Shown: positions 27,378-35,605, counted from the first letter of the stretch. The stretch is 64,000 bases of DNA from Pseudomonas laurylsulfativorans (GCF_002906155.1 NZ_MUJK01000008.1:183059-247058); one strand, 5' to 3'. The notes: generated by a model from the letters alone, not told the origin. Translations and numbers: made by a program.

Positions 27378-27479
27378 TGTAGGAGCGAGCATGCTCGCGA
27401 TGGCCGTTAACGATAACGCTGGGCACCTGACACCCAGCGGCGTTCTCGAGTCCATCGCAAGCATGCTCGCTCCTACAGG
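27378..27479. repeat. REP inverted pair with GTTAACGATAACGCTGG spacer
   Basis: TGTAGGAGCGAGCATGCTCG and the inverse face each other; the spacer begins GATGGCCGTTAACGATAACG, the inverse of the spacer in the pairs at 9732 and 12803. Confidence 0.88.
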
Positions 27480-27486
27480 TCTTGCA

Positions 27487-27891
27487 TCACTCGACGCTGG
27501 CATCATCCTGGAACTGATCCTTGACGTACTTGATCTCGGTCCGGCCATGAGGCGCCGGCAAACCGTCTTCGCCGAGGTTCACGAACACCATTTTTTCAAC
27601 GGTGAGGATGCTCTTGCGGGTGATCTTGTTGCGCACTTCACACGTCAGGGTGATCGAGGTGCGGCCAAACTCGGTAGCCGTGATACCCAGTTCGATGATG
27701 TCGCCCTGGCGCGAGGCGCTGACGAAGTTGATTTCGGAAATGTACTTGGTGACCACGCGCTGATTGCCCAACTGGACGATGGCGTAGATCGCCGCCTCTT
27801 CGTCGATCCAGCGCAACAGGCTGCCGCCGAACAAAGTGCCGTTAGGGTTGAGGTCTTCGGGTTTTACCCATTTGCGGGTGTGGAAATTCAT
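27487..27891 (-). CDS. Acyl-CoA thioesterase, hotdog fold (YciA-like)
   Basis: The 134-residue product from the ATG at 27891 (AGGAG five bases upstream; a GTG two codons earlier overlaps the ribosome site) has the hotdog pattern with N-P-N-G-T-L-F-G-G-S-L-L-R-W-I-D-E-E-A, in which the Asp is the expected catalytic residue. Such enzymes hydrolyse acyl-CoA to free acid and CoA in the cytoplasm. Substrate range is not readable. It is divergent from ahcY. Confidence 0.88.
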   Translation of the reverse strand: MNFHTRKWVKPEDLNPNGTLFGGSLLRWIDEEAAIYAIVQLGNQRVVTKYISEINFVSASRQGDIIELGITATEFGRTSITLTCEVRNKITRKSILTVEKMVFVNLGEDGLPAPHGRTEIKYVKDQFQDDASVE

Positions 27892-28011
27892 ATTCACTCC
27901 TGAGCGTCTTGCCGAATGATGCTGACCATCATGGCAGAGCCCGACCTAGAGCTCTATTGAGCATCGACTATGGTCTCGATTACCGTTCGGACATTGACCG
28001 ACAGAAACGCT

Positions 28012-28039
28012 TTGGAAGATCAGCATAGCCCGCTATAAT
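28012..28039 (+). promoter_or_regulatory. Sigma-70 promoter of ahcY
   Basis: TTGGAA (28012-28017) and a perfect TATAAT (28034-28039) are 16 bases apart. The predicted transcript start near 28046 places the whole SAH riboswitch in the leader. Confidence 0.75.
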
Positions 28040-28043
28040 CGCC

Positions 28044-28080
28044 ACCGTTTCAAAACGGTCATCATCACTTGATACCGTTT
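28044..28080 (+). promoter_or_regulatory. Alternating hairpin segments at the start of the ahcY leader
   Basis: ACCGTTT (28044-28050) and a second ACCGTTT (28074-28080) flank AAACGGT (28053-28059), which can pair with either. The first pair also makes a 16-base palindrome just at the predicted transcript start. This could be an RNA switch, a 5' stabilising hairpin or an operator; the sequence does not decide. Confidence 0.4.
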
Positions 28081-28091
28081 TCCCGCCACCT

Positions 28092-28185
28092 GTCCGAGGG
28101 GCGCTGCAGCAGGCTAGACCTGTCAGGCTCGGATGGGGCGTTGCCTGGCCTTAAGCCAGACACTAAACGCACAACGGCGCCCATT
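28092..28185 (+). ncRNA. S-adenosylhomocysteine (SAH) riboswitch
   Basis: The leader of ahcY shows the SAH riboswitch core: CCGAGGGGCGCTGC (from 28094), CAGGCTCGG (to 28132) and AACGGCGCC (28174-28181). P1 pairs CCGAG (28094-28098) with CTCGG (28128-28132). A further stem pairs GCGTT (28138-28142) with AACGC (28166-28170), enclosing CTGGC/GCCAG. The pseudoknot pairs GGCGC (28100-28104) with GCGCC (28177-28181). The class is known to bind SAH and raise expression of SAH-recycling genes. The ribosome site GGAGG of ahcY lies about 20 bases beyond it. Confidence 0.93.
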
Positions 28186-28212
28186 CGCATACATTACGAA
28201 TGGAGGCTCTTC

Positions 28213-29622
28213 ATGAGCGCTGTCAACACGCCTGCAGATTTCACCGACTACAAAGTCGCCGACATGTCCCTGGCTGCCTGGGGCCGTCGCGAAACCATCA
28301 TCGCCGAATCCGAAATGCCAGCCCTGATGGGTCTGCGTCGCAAGTACTCCGAAGAGCAACCGCTCAAGGGTGCGAAGATCCTCGGCTGCATCCACATGAC
28401 CATTCAGACTGCCGTGCTGATCGAAACCCTGGTTGCCCTGGGTGCCGAAGTGCGCTGGTCGTCCTGCAACATTTTCTCGACTCAGGATCAGGCCGCCGCT
28501 TCCATCGCCGCTGCAGGCATCCCGGTTTTCGCCTGGAAAGGTGAAACCGAAGAAGAGTACGAGTGGTGCCTAGAGCAAACCATCCTGAAGGATGGCGCAC
28601 CTTGGGATGCCAACATGATCCTCGACGACGGCGGCGACCTGACCGAGCTGCTGCACAAGAAGTACCCAGCTGTTCTGGATCGCGTCCACGGCGTGACCGA
28701 AGAAACCACCACCGGCGTGCACCGCCTGCTGGACATGCTGGCCAAGGGCGAGCTGAAAATCCCGGCCATCAACGTCAACGACTCGGTGACCAAGAGCAAG
28801 AACGACAACAAGTACGGCTGCCGTCATAGCCTGAACGATGCGATCAAGCGCGGCACCGACCACCTGCTGTCCGGCAAGCAAGCGCTGGTGATCGGCTACG
28901 GTGACGTGGGCAAGGGCTCCGCTCAGTCCCTGCGTCAGGAAGGCATGATCGTTAAAGTCTCCGAAGTCGACCCGATCTGCGCCATGCAAGCCTGCATGGA
29001 CGGTTTCGAACTGGTTTCGCCGTTCATCGACGGTATCAACAACGGTACCGAAGCAAGCATCGACAAAGCGCTGCTGGGCAAGATCGACCTGATCGTGACC
29101 ACCACCGGCAACGTCAATGTTTGCGATTCGAACATGCTCAAAGCCCTGAAGAAGCGCGCTGTTGTCTGCAACATCGGCCACTTCGACAACGAAATCGACA
29201 CCGCTTTCATGCGCAAGAACTGGGCATGGGAAGAAGTGAAGCCACAAGTTCACAAGATCCACCGTACCGGCGCTGGCGACTTCGACCCACAGAACGACGA
29301 CTACCTGATCCTGCTGGCCGAAGGCCGTCTGGTTAACCTGGGTAACGCAACCGGCCACCCGAGCCGCATCATGGACGGTTCGTTCGCCAACCAGGTTCTG
29401 GCGCAGATCTTCCTGTTCGGCCAGAAGTACGCCGACCTGTCGCCAGCCCAGAAAGCCGAGCGCCTGACCGTTGAAGTACTGCCGAAGAAACTCGACGAAG
29501 AAGTGGCCCTGGAAATGGTCCGTGGCTTCGGCGGCGTTGTGACTCAACTGACCAAGACCCAGGCCGACTACATCGGCGTGACCGTCGAAGGTCCGTTCAA
29601 GCCGCACGCTTACCGCTACTGA
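28213..29622 (+). CDS. ahcY: Adenosylhomocysteinase
   Basis: From the ATG at 28213 (GGAGG upstream) the protein is 469 residues, as in P. aeruginosa SahH. It reversibly hydrolyses S-adenosylhomocysteine to adenosine and homocysteine, keeping SAH, an inhibitor of methyltransferases, low. Marks: the segment E-E-T-T-T-G-V-H-R, the NAD-binding G-Y-G-D-V-G-K-G-S-A-Q-S-L-R (about residues 222-235) and the conserved C-terminus K-P-H-A-Y-R-Y. The open frame reaches into the riboswitch, but those codons are the RNA element. Regulation by the upstream SAH riboswitch is strongly supported; metF follows 200 bases on. Confidence 0.98.
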   Translation: MSAVNTPADFTDYKVADMSLAAWGRRETIIAESEMPALMGLRRKYSEEQPLKGAKILGCIHMTIQTAVLIETLVALGAEVRWSSCNIFSTQDQAAASIAAAGIPVFAWKGETEEEYEWCLEQTILKDGAPWDANMILDDGGDLTELLHKKYPAVLDRVHGVTEETTTGVHRLLDMLAKGELKIPAINVNDSVTKSKNDNKYGCRHSLNDAIKRGTDHLLSGKQALVIGYGDVGKGSAQSLRQEGMIVKVSEVDPICAMQACMDGFELVSPFIDGINNGTEASIDKALLGKIDLIVTTTGNVNVCDSNMLKALKKRAVVCNIGHFDNEIDTAFMRKNWAWEEVKPQVHKIHRTGAGDFDPQNDDYLILLAEGRLVNLGNATGHPSRIMDGSFANQVLAQIFLFGQKYADLSPAQKAERLTVEVLPKKLDEEVALEMVRGFGGVVTQLTKTQADYIGVTVEGPFKPHAYRY

Positions 29623-29643
29623 TACGCCGCTGGTTTGCTCACG

Positions 29644-29667
29644 ATCGCAGTGCGCCTTGTGCACTGC
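29644..29667 (+). terminator. Hairpin after ahcY (possible terminator without T run)
   Basis: CGCAGTGC / GCACTGCG form a perfect 8-bp stem with a 7-base loop 23 bases after the ahcY stop. No T run follows, so it may be a processing or partial stop signal rather than a Rho-independent terminator. Confidence 0.4.
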
Positions 29668-29675
29668 GTCGTCTG

Positions 29676-29766
29676 CATCGCCAGCAAGCCGGCTCCTAGA
29701 AGTGAGCGCTCATACGCAACATAACGGTACGACGCAAACTCTGTAGGAGCTGGCTTGCCAGCGATT
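29676..29766. repeat. REP inverted pair between ahcY and metF
   Basis: ATCGCCAGCAAGCCGGCTCC and GTAGGAGCTGGCTTGCCAGC face each other in the ahcY-metF gap. Confidence 0.85.
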
Positions 29767-29822
29767 AGCGGTGTAGCGGACATACCGGTTCCACAGGCTT
29801 ACGCGTTTTCAAGGGTATTCCC

Positions 29823-30668
29823 ATGTCCCAAGATCGTCGCTACAGCTTCGAGTTCTTCCCTACGAAGACCGATGCTGGGCATGAAAAGCTGCTCGCCACT
29901 GCTCGTCAGCTGGCTACCTACAACCCTGATTTCTTCTCCTGCACGTACGGCGCCGGCGGTTCGACCCGTGATCGCACGCTCAACACCGTGTTGCAGCTCG
30001 AAAGCGAAGTCAAAATCCCTGCTGCTCCGCACCTGTCCTGCGTGGGCGATAGCAAGGACGACTTGCGCGGCCTGCTGGCCCAGTACAAGGCTGCCGGCAT
30101 CAAGCGTATCGTCGCCTTGCGCGGTGACCTGCCTTCGGGCATGGGCATGGCCAGTGGCGAAATGCGCCACGCCAATGACCTGGTGGAATTCATTCGTGAA
30201 GAAACCGGCGATCATTTCCACATCGAAGTCGCCGCCTACCCGGAAATGCATCCGCAAGCGCGCAACTTCGAAGACGATGTCGCCAACTTCGTGCGCAAGG
30301 CCAATGCCGGCGCCGACAGTGCGATCACCCAGTACTTCTTCAACGCCGACTGCTACTTCTACTTCGTGGAACGCGTACGGGCGCTGGGCGTAGACATCCC
30401 GATCGTGCCGGGCATCATGCCGATCACCAACTACAGCAAACTGGCGCGCTTCTCCGATGCCTGCGGCGCGGAAATCCCGCGCTGGATCCGCAAGCAGCTG
30501 GAAGCCTACGGCGACGACACCCAGAGCATTCAGCGCTTTGGCGAACAGGTCATCACCGAAATGTGCGAACAACTGCTGCAGGGCGGCGCTCCAGGGCTGC
30601 ACTTCTACACATTGAACCAGGCTGAAGCGAGCCTGGCGGTGTGGAATAACCTGAAGTTGCCTCGCTGA
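29823..30668 (+). CDS. metF: Methylenetetrahydrofolate reductase
   Basis: The 281-residue FAD enzyme reduces 5,10-methylene- to 5-methyltetrahydrofolate, the methyl donor for methionine synthesis. The N-terminus Y-S-F-E-F-F-P-T-K-T-D-A-G, the segment S-C-T-Y-G-A-G-G-S-T-R and A-L-R-G-D-L-P (about residues 97-103) are standard for MetF. It works with ahcY and metK in the methionine-SAM cycle. No riboswitch core or SahR-like palindrome was seen directly before it, so it may rely on read-through from ahcY or its own promoter in the 200-base gap. Confidence 0.97.
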   Translation: MSQDRRYSFEFFPTKTDAGHEKLLATARQLATYNPDFFSCTYGAGGSTRDRTLNTVLQLESEVKIPAAPHLSCVGDSKDDLRGLLAQYKAAGIKRIVALRGDLPSGMGMASGEMRHANDLVEFIREETGDHFHIEVAAYPEMHPQARNFEDDVANFVRKANAGADSAITQYFFNADCYFYFVERVRALGVDIPIVPGIMPITNYSKLARFSDACGAEIPRWIRKQLEAYGDDTQSIQRFGEQVITEMCEQLLQGGAPGLHFYTLNQAEASLAVWNNLKLPR

Positions 30669-30709
30669 AACAGCTACCAGCTTCAAGCTGAAAGCGACTA
30701 AGCAAAATC

Positions 30710-30772
30710 AAAGGATCGCATTCTTCGACAGCTCCTGTAGGAGCTTTCGCAGGCTGCGATCTTTTGCTTTCA
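30710..30772. repeat. REP-like imperfect inverted repeat
   Basis: AAAGGATCGCA ... TGCGATCTTTTG surround CTCCTGTAGGAGCTTTCGCAGG. The outer arms are partly symmetric and could terminate metF transcripts. Confidence 0.6.
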
Positions 30773-30860
30773 CGCACTATTAATGTGCGGCAATCCACGG
30801 ACTTAGAGCATCTGCGGTCAGTTTCTGGCTCTTTGCGGTTTCTCGTCGTAATCTCAGCCC

Positions 30861-31676
30861 ATGCCTTTGATCACGCAGTTAATCGCCTTGCTTGTTTTCA
30901 CTTGCCTGAGTTTCGCCGCCCGGGGCGAGAAGTTGCGCATTGTCACGGAGCCGTGGGCGCCTTATGTGTACGAAGACAATGGCAAATCACTAGGCCTGGA
31001 CTACGAAACCACCGCCATTGTCTTCAATCGCCTGGGCATCGAAGTGGAGTGGCAGTTCCTGCCATGGAAACGTTGCCTGTCGATGCTTGAAACCGGGCAG
31101 GCCGACGGCGCGCTGGACATCTTTCACAGCGACGAACGTGATGCGACCCTGCTCTACCCCAGCGAACCACTGTCTGAAGTCCAGTTCGTGATGTTCTACG
31201 CCAATGACCGGCCCCATCCGTTTCGCACCCTCGATGACTTGCGCGGCCTGACCATCGGCACCTCGCCGGGTTACCTGTACAGCAAGGATTTCAGCGATTC
31301 GAAGCTGTTCACCCGCGAGCCGGCCCCCACCCATGAAGCCAACTTCGGCAAACTGGTACGCGGGCGCATTGACCTGCTGATCACCGACCGCCGGGTCGGC
31401 CAGCATTTGCTCGACGAACTGGGCATCCGCGACAAGATCACCGAGAACCCCACGGTCATCAGCCAGCAAAGCCAGTTTCTCGCGGTGCGGCGCAATGCAG
31501 GCATGGACCTGCTGGTGCAGCGTTTCGGCGCCGAACTCAAACGCTTCAAACGCGAACCCGCCTATGCTGAACTGAGCGCCCGCTACGGCGCGGAACCGGG
31601 CGCTAGCGTGATGACTGAAAAGGCCAGGGTCGCCACGGAAAAAACCGTTGAGCAGCAGGAAAGCGGCGCGCAGTGA
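30861..31676 (+). CDS. Substrate-binding protein, family 3 (transporter or sensor type)
   Basis: The 271-residue product has a signal peptide (I-A-L-L-V-F-T-C-L-S-F-A-A-R-G) and then E-K-L-R-I-V-T-E-P-W-A-P-Y-V-Y-E-D, the typical first strand of family-3 solute-binding proteins. G-L-T-I-G-T-S-P-G-Y-L-Y-S and D-L-L-I-T-D-R-R-V-G are further family marks. The C-terminal 25 residues are a polar tail without counterpart in the usual fold. No permease genes are adjacent. The ligand is unknown; amino acids are the common case. Confidence 0.83.
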   Translation: MPLITQLIALLVFTCLSFAARGEKLRIVTEPWAPYVYEDNGKSLGLDYETTAIVFNRLGIEVEWQFLPWKRCLSMLETGQADGALDIFHSDERDATLLYPSEPLSEVQFVMFYANDRPHPFRTLDDLRGLTIGTSPGYLYSKDFSDSKLFTREPAPTHEANFGKLVRGRIDLLITDRRVGQHLLDELGIRDKITENPTVISQQSQFLAVRRNAGMDLLVQRFGAELKRFKREPAYAELSARYGAEPGASVMTEKARVATEKTVEQQESGAQ

Positions 31677-31898
31677 TTGCTCTGTTATACTCCGGCCTTC
31701 CCGCCAGGCTCACGCCCGGACGCTCGGAATCGTTAAAGGCATCTCAACCCCGCTACTGCGCAGCTTTCAGCCCGCGCGAGCACTTGCAGACGAGCCTTCG
31801 AGACCCAGCAGGACCGGACGGGATAGCGTCTCCTTAAACGCCATTCGCGCCAGGCAAGACTCCCATTGGGCCAAGCCCTAACTAAAACAGGATTTCTC
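31677..31898 (+). other. Long leader region of rhlE
   Basis: Between the solute-binding gene and rhlE are 222 bases with no convincing ORF. TATACT at 31686-31691 is a candidate -10 with a poor -35, which would give a leader of about 200 bases. Long structured leaders are known for some DEAD-box helicase genes; nothing more specific is visible. Confidence 0.35.
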
Positions 31899-33761
31899 AT
31901 GTCCTTTGCTTCCCTCGGTCTCTCCGAGGCTTTAGTCCGCGCTATCGAGGCGGCGGGCTATACCGAGCCTACTCCGGTGCAACAGCGGGCTATTCCCGCC
32001 GTGTTGCAAGGTCGCGACCTGATGGTTGCGGCACAGACAGGTACTGGTAAAACCGGCGGTTTCGCCCTTCCGATCCTGGAGCGGTTGTTCCCCAACGGTC
32101 ACCCGGACAAATCCCAGCGTCACGGCCCGCGCCAGCCGCGCGTACTGGTCCTGACCCCGACTCGCGAACTCGCAGCCCAAGTGCATGAAAGCTTCAAGGT
32201 CTATGCCCGCGACCTGAAGTTCGTCAGCGCCTGCATCTTCGGCGGTGTCGGCATGAACCCGCAGGTTCAGGCCATGGCCCGTGGCGTAGACGTGCTGGTG
32301 GCCTGCCCTGGTCGTCTGCTCGACCTGGCCGGCCAAGGCAGCGTCGATCTGTCCCACGTGGAAATCCTCGTGCTGGACGAAGCCGACCGCATGCTCGACA
32401 TGGGTTTCGTCCATGACGTGAAGAAAGTGCTGGCGCGACTGCCGGCCAAACGCCAGAACCTGTTGTTCTCGGCGACCTTCTCCAAGGACATCACCGACCT
32501 CGCCGGCAAGCTGCTGCACAACCCGGAACGCATCGAAGTCACGCCGCCGAACACCACGGTCGAGCGCATCGAACAACGCGTATTCCGTCTGCCGGCCAGC
32601 CACAAGCGTGCCTTGCTGGCTCACCTGATCACGGCCGGCGCCTGGGAACAGGTGCTGGTGTTCACCCGCACCAAGCACGGCGCCAACCGCCTGGCCGAGT
32701 ACCTGGACAAACACGGCCTGAGCGCCGTCGCGATCCACGGCAACAAGAGCCAGAACGCCCGCACCAAAGCCCTGGCCGACTTCAAGGCCGGTACCGTGCG
32801 CATCCTGGTGGCCACCGATATCGCCGCCCGCGGCCTGGACATCGACCAGTTGCCACACGTGGTCAACTTCGAGTTGCCGAACGTCGATGAAGACTACGTA
32901 CACCGCATCGGCCGCACCGGCCGTGCCGGTCGTTCGGGCGAGGCGATCTCGCTGGTAGCCCCGGACGAAGAAAAACTGCTGAAAAGCATCGAACGCATGA
33001 CCAAACAGAAAATCGCCGACGGCGACCTGATGGGCTTCGATGCCAGCACCATCGAGGCGGAAAAGCCTGAAGTGCGCGAGCGTCCGGACATGCGCAACCC
33101 GCGTAATCCACGTGGCCCGCGCGGCGATGGTCCGAACGGCAGCGGTGGCGGTCGCAAGGACAAAGGCAAAGACAAGGGCAAGGAAAAACCGGCGGGTGAG
33201 CGCGGCGAGCGTCCGGCCCGCCAGCAAAAGCCACGCGAAGGCACTCCGGCTCGCGAACAGCGTCCGTCTCAGCCTCCTCGTGCCGCCGCTGACCGCGCCC
33301 CGGACGAGTTCCTGGACGACGATATCGATAACTTCGGTAACCGCGTCGACTACGTGCCGCAGCAGAAACCGGCTCAAGGCCGTGGTCGCCGTCCAGGTGC
33401 ATCGGCACAAGGCACCGCTGCGGGTTCGGGCGCTCCACGTTCCGGCAAACCACAAGGTCGCCAGAGCGGTCCACGCAACAGCGATGGCGCCAGCACCGGC
33501 ACTCCACCGGCCAAGCGCAGCGGCCCTCGCAGTGGCGCACCGCGCGACGGCCAGGCCCGCCGCGAAGACTCGCGCAATCGTCGCCCGGCCCGTGATGAGC
33601 CGCCACGTTCGGAACCGGCTGTGCAGAACCCGCGTGGCCCGGCGCCGAAGATCATGCACAAGGAGTCCAAAGCCGACCGCTTCCCGACACCTGAGCAACT
33701 GGATCAACTGCCAAGCCGTCCCCGTGGTGAGAAACCAGCGCTGCTGACCCGCAATCGCTGA
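31899..33761 (+). CDS. rhlE: ATP-dependent DEAD-box RNA helicase RhlE
   Basis: From the ATG at 31899 (AGGA upstream) the protein is 620 residues. The helicase core (about 1-375) has all motifs: Q-motif Y-T-E-P-T-P-V-Q-Q, motif I A-Q-T-G-T-G-K-T, motif II D-E-A-D, motif III S-A-T, and motif VI H-R-I-G-R-T-G-R-A-G-R. The C-terminal ~240 residues are low-complexity, rich in Arg, Gly, Pro, Lys and Ala, as in other Pseudomonas RhlE proteins, and probably bind RNA or drive condensation. It remodels RNA in the cytoplasm, in ribosome assembly and mRNA decay. It is a single gene ending in a strong terminator. Confidence 0.95.
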   Translation: MSFASLGLSEALVRAIEAAGYTEPTPVQQRAIPAVLQGRDLMVAAQTGTGKTGGFALPILERLFPNGHPDKSQRHGPRQPRVLVLTPTRELAAQVHESFKVYARDLKFVSACIFGGVGMNPQVQAMARGVDVLVACPGRLLDLAGQGSVDLSHVEILVLDEADRMLDMGFVHDVKKVLARLPAKRQNLLFSATFSKDITDLAGKLLHNPERIEVTPPNTTVERIEQRVFRLPASHKRALLAHLITAGAWEQVLVFTRTKHGANRLAEYLDKHGLSAVAIHGNKSQNARTKALADFKAGTVRILVATDIAARGLDIDQLPHVVNFELPNVDEDYVHRIGRTGRAGRSGEAISLVAPDEEKLLKSIERMTKQKIADGDLMGFDASTIEAEKPEVRERPDMRNPRNPRGPRGDGPNGSGGGRKDKGKDKGKEKPAGERGERPARQQKPREGTPAREQRPSQPPRAAADRAPDEFLDDDIDNFGNRVDYVPQQKPAQGRGRRPGASAQGTAAGSGAPRSGKPQGRQSGPRNSDGASTGTPPAKRSGPRSGAPRDGQARREDSRNRRPARDEPPRSEPAVQNPRGPAPKIMHKESKADRFPTPEQLDQLPSRPRGEKPALLTRNR

Positions 33762-33776
33762 GTTATCGCCGCAATG

Positions 33777-33813
33777 AAAAATGCCCCTGATCGCGAGATC
33801 AGGGGCATTTTTT
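33777..33813 (+). terminator. Rho-independent terminator after rhlE
   Basis: Stem AAATGCCCCTGATC / GATCAGGGGCATTT with GCGA loop and a T run, 16 bases after the stop. Confidence 0.95.
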
Positions 33814-33830
33814 AATGCATCAACACAGGA

Positions 33831-33920
33831 CCTGTAGGAGCCGGCTTGCCGGCGATGGGATCACCCTGATTTCTGTGGCGTCGCCAATTACGCCTTCGCT
33901 GGCAAGCAAGCTCCTACAGG
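33831..33920. repeat. REP inverted pair
   Basis: CTGTAGGAGCCGGCTTGCCG and the inverse CTGGCAAGCAAGCTCCTACAG face each other just after the rhlE terminator and before the convergent yceI stop. Confidence 0.88.
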
Positions 33921-33927
33921 CTCAGCA

Positions 33928-34521
33928 TTACTTCGCTTTAACACCTTCAAACGTTACGTACATATCCACGGCGTCAGACTGTGGACCCAGGTCCATCATC
34001 TTGCCGAAATCGGAACGCTTGATGCTGAAGGTACCCTCGAAGCCAGCACGGTAGCCGCCCCATGGATCCTTGCCTTCGCCCAGGAACGTGGCCTTGACCA
34101 CCACTGGCTTGGTTACGCCTGCAATCGTCAGGTCGCCGGTCACGTCGGCAGTGTCTTTGCCAGCGGCGTTTTTGCCGGTGGATTTAACGCTGGTGGACTT
34201 GAAGGTAGCCTTGGGGAAATCAGCCACTTTCAGGAAGTCTTTGCTGGAGACGTGCTTGTCGCGCTCAGCGTTGTTGGTAAAGACGCTGGCAGTGTTCACG
34301 TTGAATTCGATCTTGCTGTCTTCAGGCTTGGCAGCGTCGAAGCTGAACGTGCCGTCGATGTCCTTGAAGGTACCGGTGATGTAGCTGTAGCCCAGGTGGC
34401 TGATCTTGAAGTCGACGAAGGCGTGCTGGCCTTGTTTGTCGACGGTGTAGTCAGCCGCCATCACGTTGGCGGACAGCAGAGCAGAGCCGATTGCCAGAGC
34501 GGCGAGAGTCTTTTTCAACAT
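33928..34521 (-). CDS. YceI family periplasmic protein
   Basis: The 197-residue product has a signal peptide (A-L-A-I-G-S-A-L-L-S-A-N-V-M-A) followed by A-D-Y-T-V-D-K-Q-G-Q-H-A-F-V-D-F and H-L-G-Y-S-Y-I-T-G-T-F, the YceI lipocalin-like barrel that binds polyisoprenoid lipids such as ubiquinone precursors. In P. aeruginosa the homologue at the same position was described as the exported protein PasP. The gene follows the cytochrome b561 gene by 32 bases, a pairing common in proteobacteria. Confidence 0.93.
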   Translation of the reverse strand: MLKKTLAALAIGSALLSANVMAADYTVDKQGQHAFVDFKISHLGYSYITGTFKDIDGTFSFDAAKPEDSKIEFNVNTASVFTNNAERDKHVSSKDFLKVADFPKATFKSTSVKSTGKNAAGKDTADVTGDLTIAGVTKPVVVKATFLGEGKDPWGGYRAGFEGTFSIKRSDFGKMMDLGPQSDAVDMYVTFEGVKAK

Positions 34522-34553
34522 GCTTTGTTTTCCTTGGGAGTCGAGGTTGAACT

Positions 34554-35105
34554 TCAGGCTTTGCGACCCAGCATGCGCTTGAGGGTCACATCACGGTCGA
34601 TAAAGTGGTGCTTCAATGCTGCCAACGCATGGAGGCCGGAAAAAATTACCAGCACCCACGCCAGGTAGAGGTGAATCGCACCGGCGTTATCTGCCTGGTC
34701 CGGCAGTCCGGAAACCAGGGCAGGCACTTCAAACCAGTCAAACACCGGAATCCCGACACCTTCTGCGGTGGAAATCAGGTAACCGGCAATCATCACAGCG
34801 AACAGACAGAAATACAGAAAGGCGTGGCCGAACATGGCGCCCAGACGCGTCATGCGACTGTAGCTGGTCAGCGTTGGCGGCGGCGGGCTGATGAAGCGCC
34901 ACAACACGCGCAATACCATGACCCCCAACAGGATCAAACCGATGCTCTTGTGCAGATCCGGCCCAGCCTTGCGCCATGTGTCGTAATAACCCAGGTCGAC
35001 CATCCACAGCCCCAGCGCGAACAAACCGAACACGGCCAGTGCCACGCCCCAGTGCATGAAGATGCTGACCCAGCCGTAGCGGGAGGTAGAGTTACGTAGC
35101 TGCAT
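34554..35105 (-). CDS. Cytochrome b561 family protein (YceJ-like)
   Basis: The 183-residue membrane protein has four hydrophobic segments with conserved histidines (S-I-F-M-H-W-G-V-A, L-H-K-S-I-G, G-L-H-A-L-A-A-L-K-H-H-F) expected to hold two b haems. It carries electrons between quinones and periplasmic partners in the inner membrane. It heads a two-gene operon with yceI. Confidence 0.92.
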   Translation of the reverse strand: MQLRNSTSRYGWVSIFMHWGVALAVFGLFALGLWMVDLGYYDTWRKAGPDLHKSIGLILLGVMVLRVLWRFISPPPPTLTSYSRMTRLGAMFGHAFLYFCLFAVMIAGYLISTAEGVGIPVFDWFEVPALVSGLPDQADNAGAIHLYLAWVLVIFSGLHALAALKHHFIDRDVTLKRMLGRKA

Positions 35106-35605
35106 TGCCTAGATCCCTGTAAGTGCTGGCCCAAGACTATCGAGTTATCTATCGAATTAAAGCGGAAAATTTCGCTTTGAAATATCGAAAAATGCGATCA
35201 AGAGTCTGAAGGCGAAGGGTTAAGGAAAGATTAAAGTCGAAATTGTGAGAAAAAGTGAATACAAACCAGTGAACACCTGTATCAAATGGTTTATTCGATT
35301 CTGCTCCCGGTTTTTCTCCAGGCAAAAAAAAGCGCGGCCCGTGAGCCCCGCTTTTTTTCGCCTGAACGTTACTGCGCTGTGGTCTCAGTGGCCGCTCCAC
35401 TGCTCTCCGATTCAGTTTTTTGACCGGTGCCGTCCTGGCAGGCTCCACCCTCCCCGATCCAAACACCTGATGACGGCCCTTTCCTTTTCTGCTTCAGGCT
35501 AAACATCGACGGTTTTTTTATTCAAGCGATAAATATGTATTGCCACTTCCGTAGTTGAACTTGGTTCAATGAGACCTCAACAGTTCATTGAACAAGGAAA
35601 AAAAC
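35106..35605. other. AT-rich non-coding gap before the lectin gene
   Basis: The first ~200 bases are AT-rich leader of the cytochrome b561 gene. Then come a decayed copy of the amine oxidase 3' end (35323-35445), a spacer, and a small palindrome TTGAAC-TTG-GTTCAA (35555-35569) which may be an operator or hairpin for the lectin gene. Confidence 0.6.
35323..35445 (-). pseudogene. Decayed duplicate of the amine oxidase 3' end and terminator
   Basis: The stretch repeats, with substitutions, the segment at 36479-36615: the hairpin GCAAAAAAAAGCGCGGCC...GAGCC-CGC-TTTTTT, then CGCCTGA-CGTTACTGCGC, and further on TTTTTTGACCGGTGCC against TTCTTGACCGGTGCC. Read on the minus strand it gives T-A-P-V-K-K in one frame and T-T-A-Q-stop in another, matching A-P-V-K-K and A-K-A-Q-stop of the intact gene, so it is a frameshifted remnant. 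Length and exact ends are approximate. Confidence 0.75.

Noticed and set aside
28570..29664. Open frame antisense to ahcY
   Set aside because: Shadow of the ahcY codon pattern, with Val/Gln/His-rich composition and no domain.
29644..29667. SahR-like operator before metF
   Set aside because: The hairpin there (CGCAGTGC arms) does not resemble the ATATCAAAA palindrome of sahR and lies next to the ahcY stop, so it was listed as a hairpin only.
31932..33707. 591-codon open frame antisense to rhlE
   Set aside because: Mirror of rhlE; low-complexity product from the repetitive tail.
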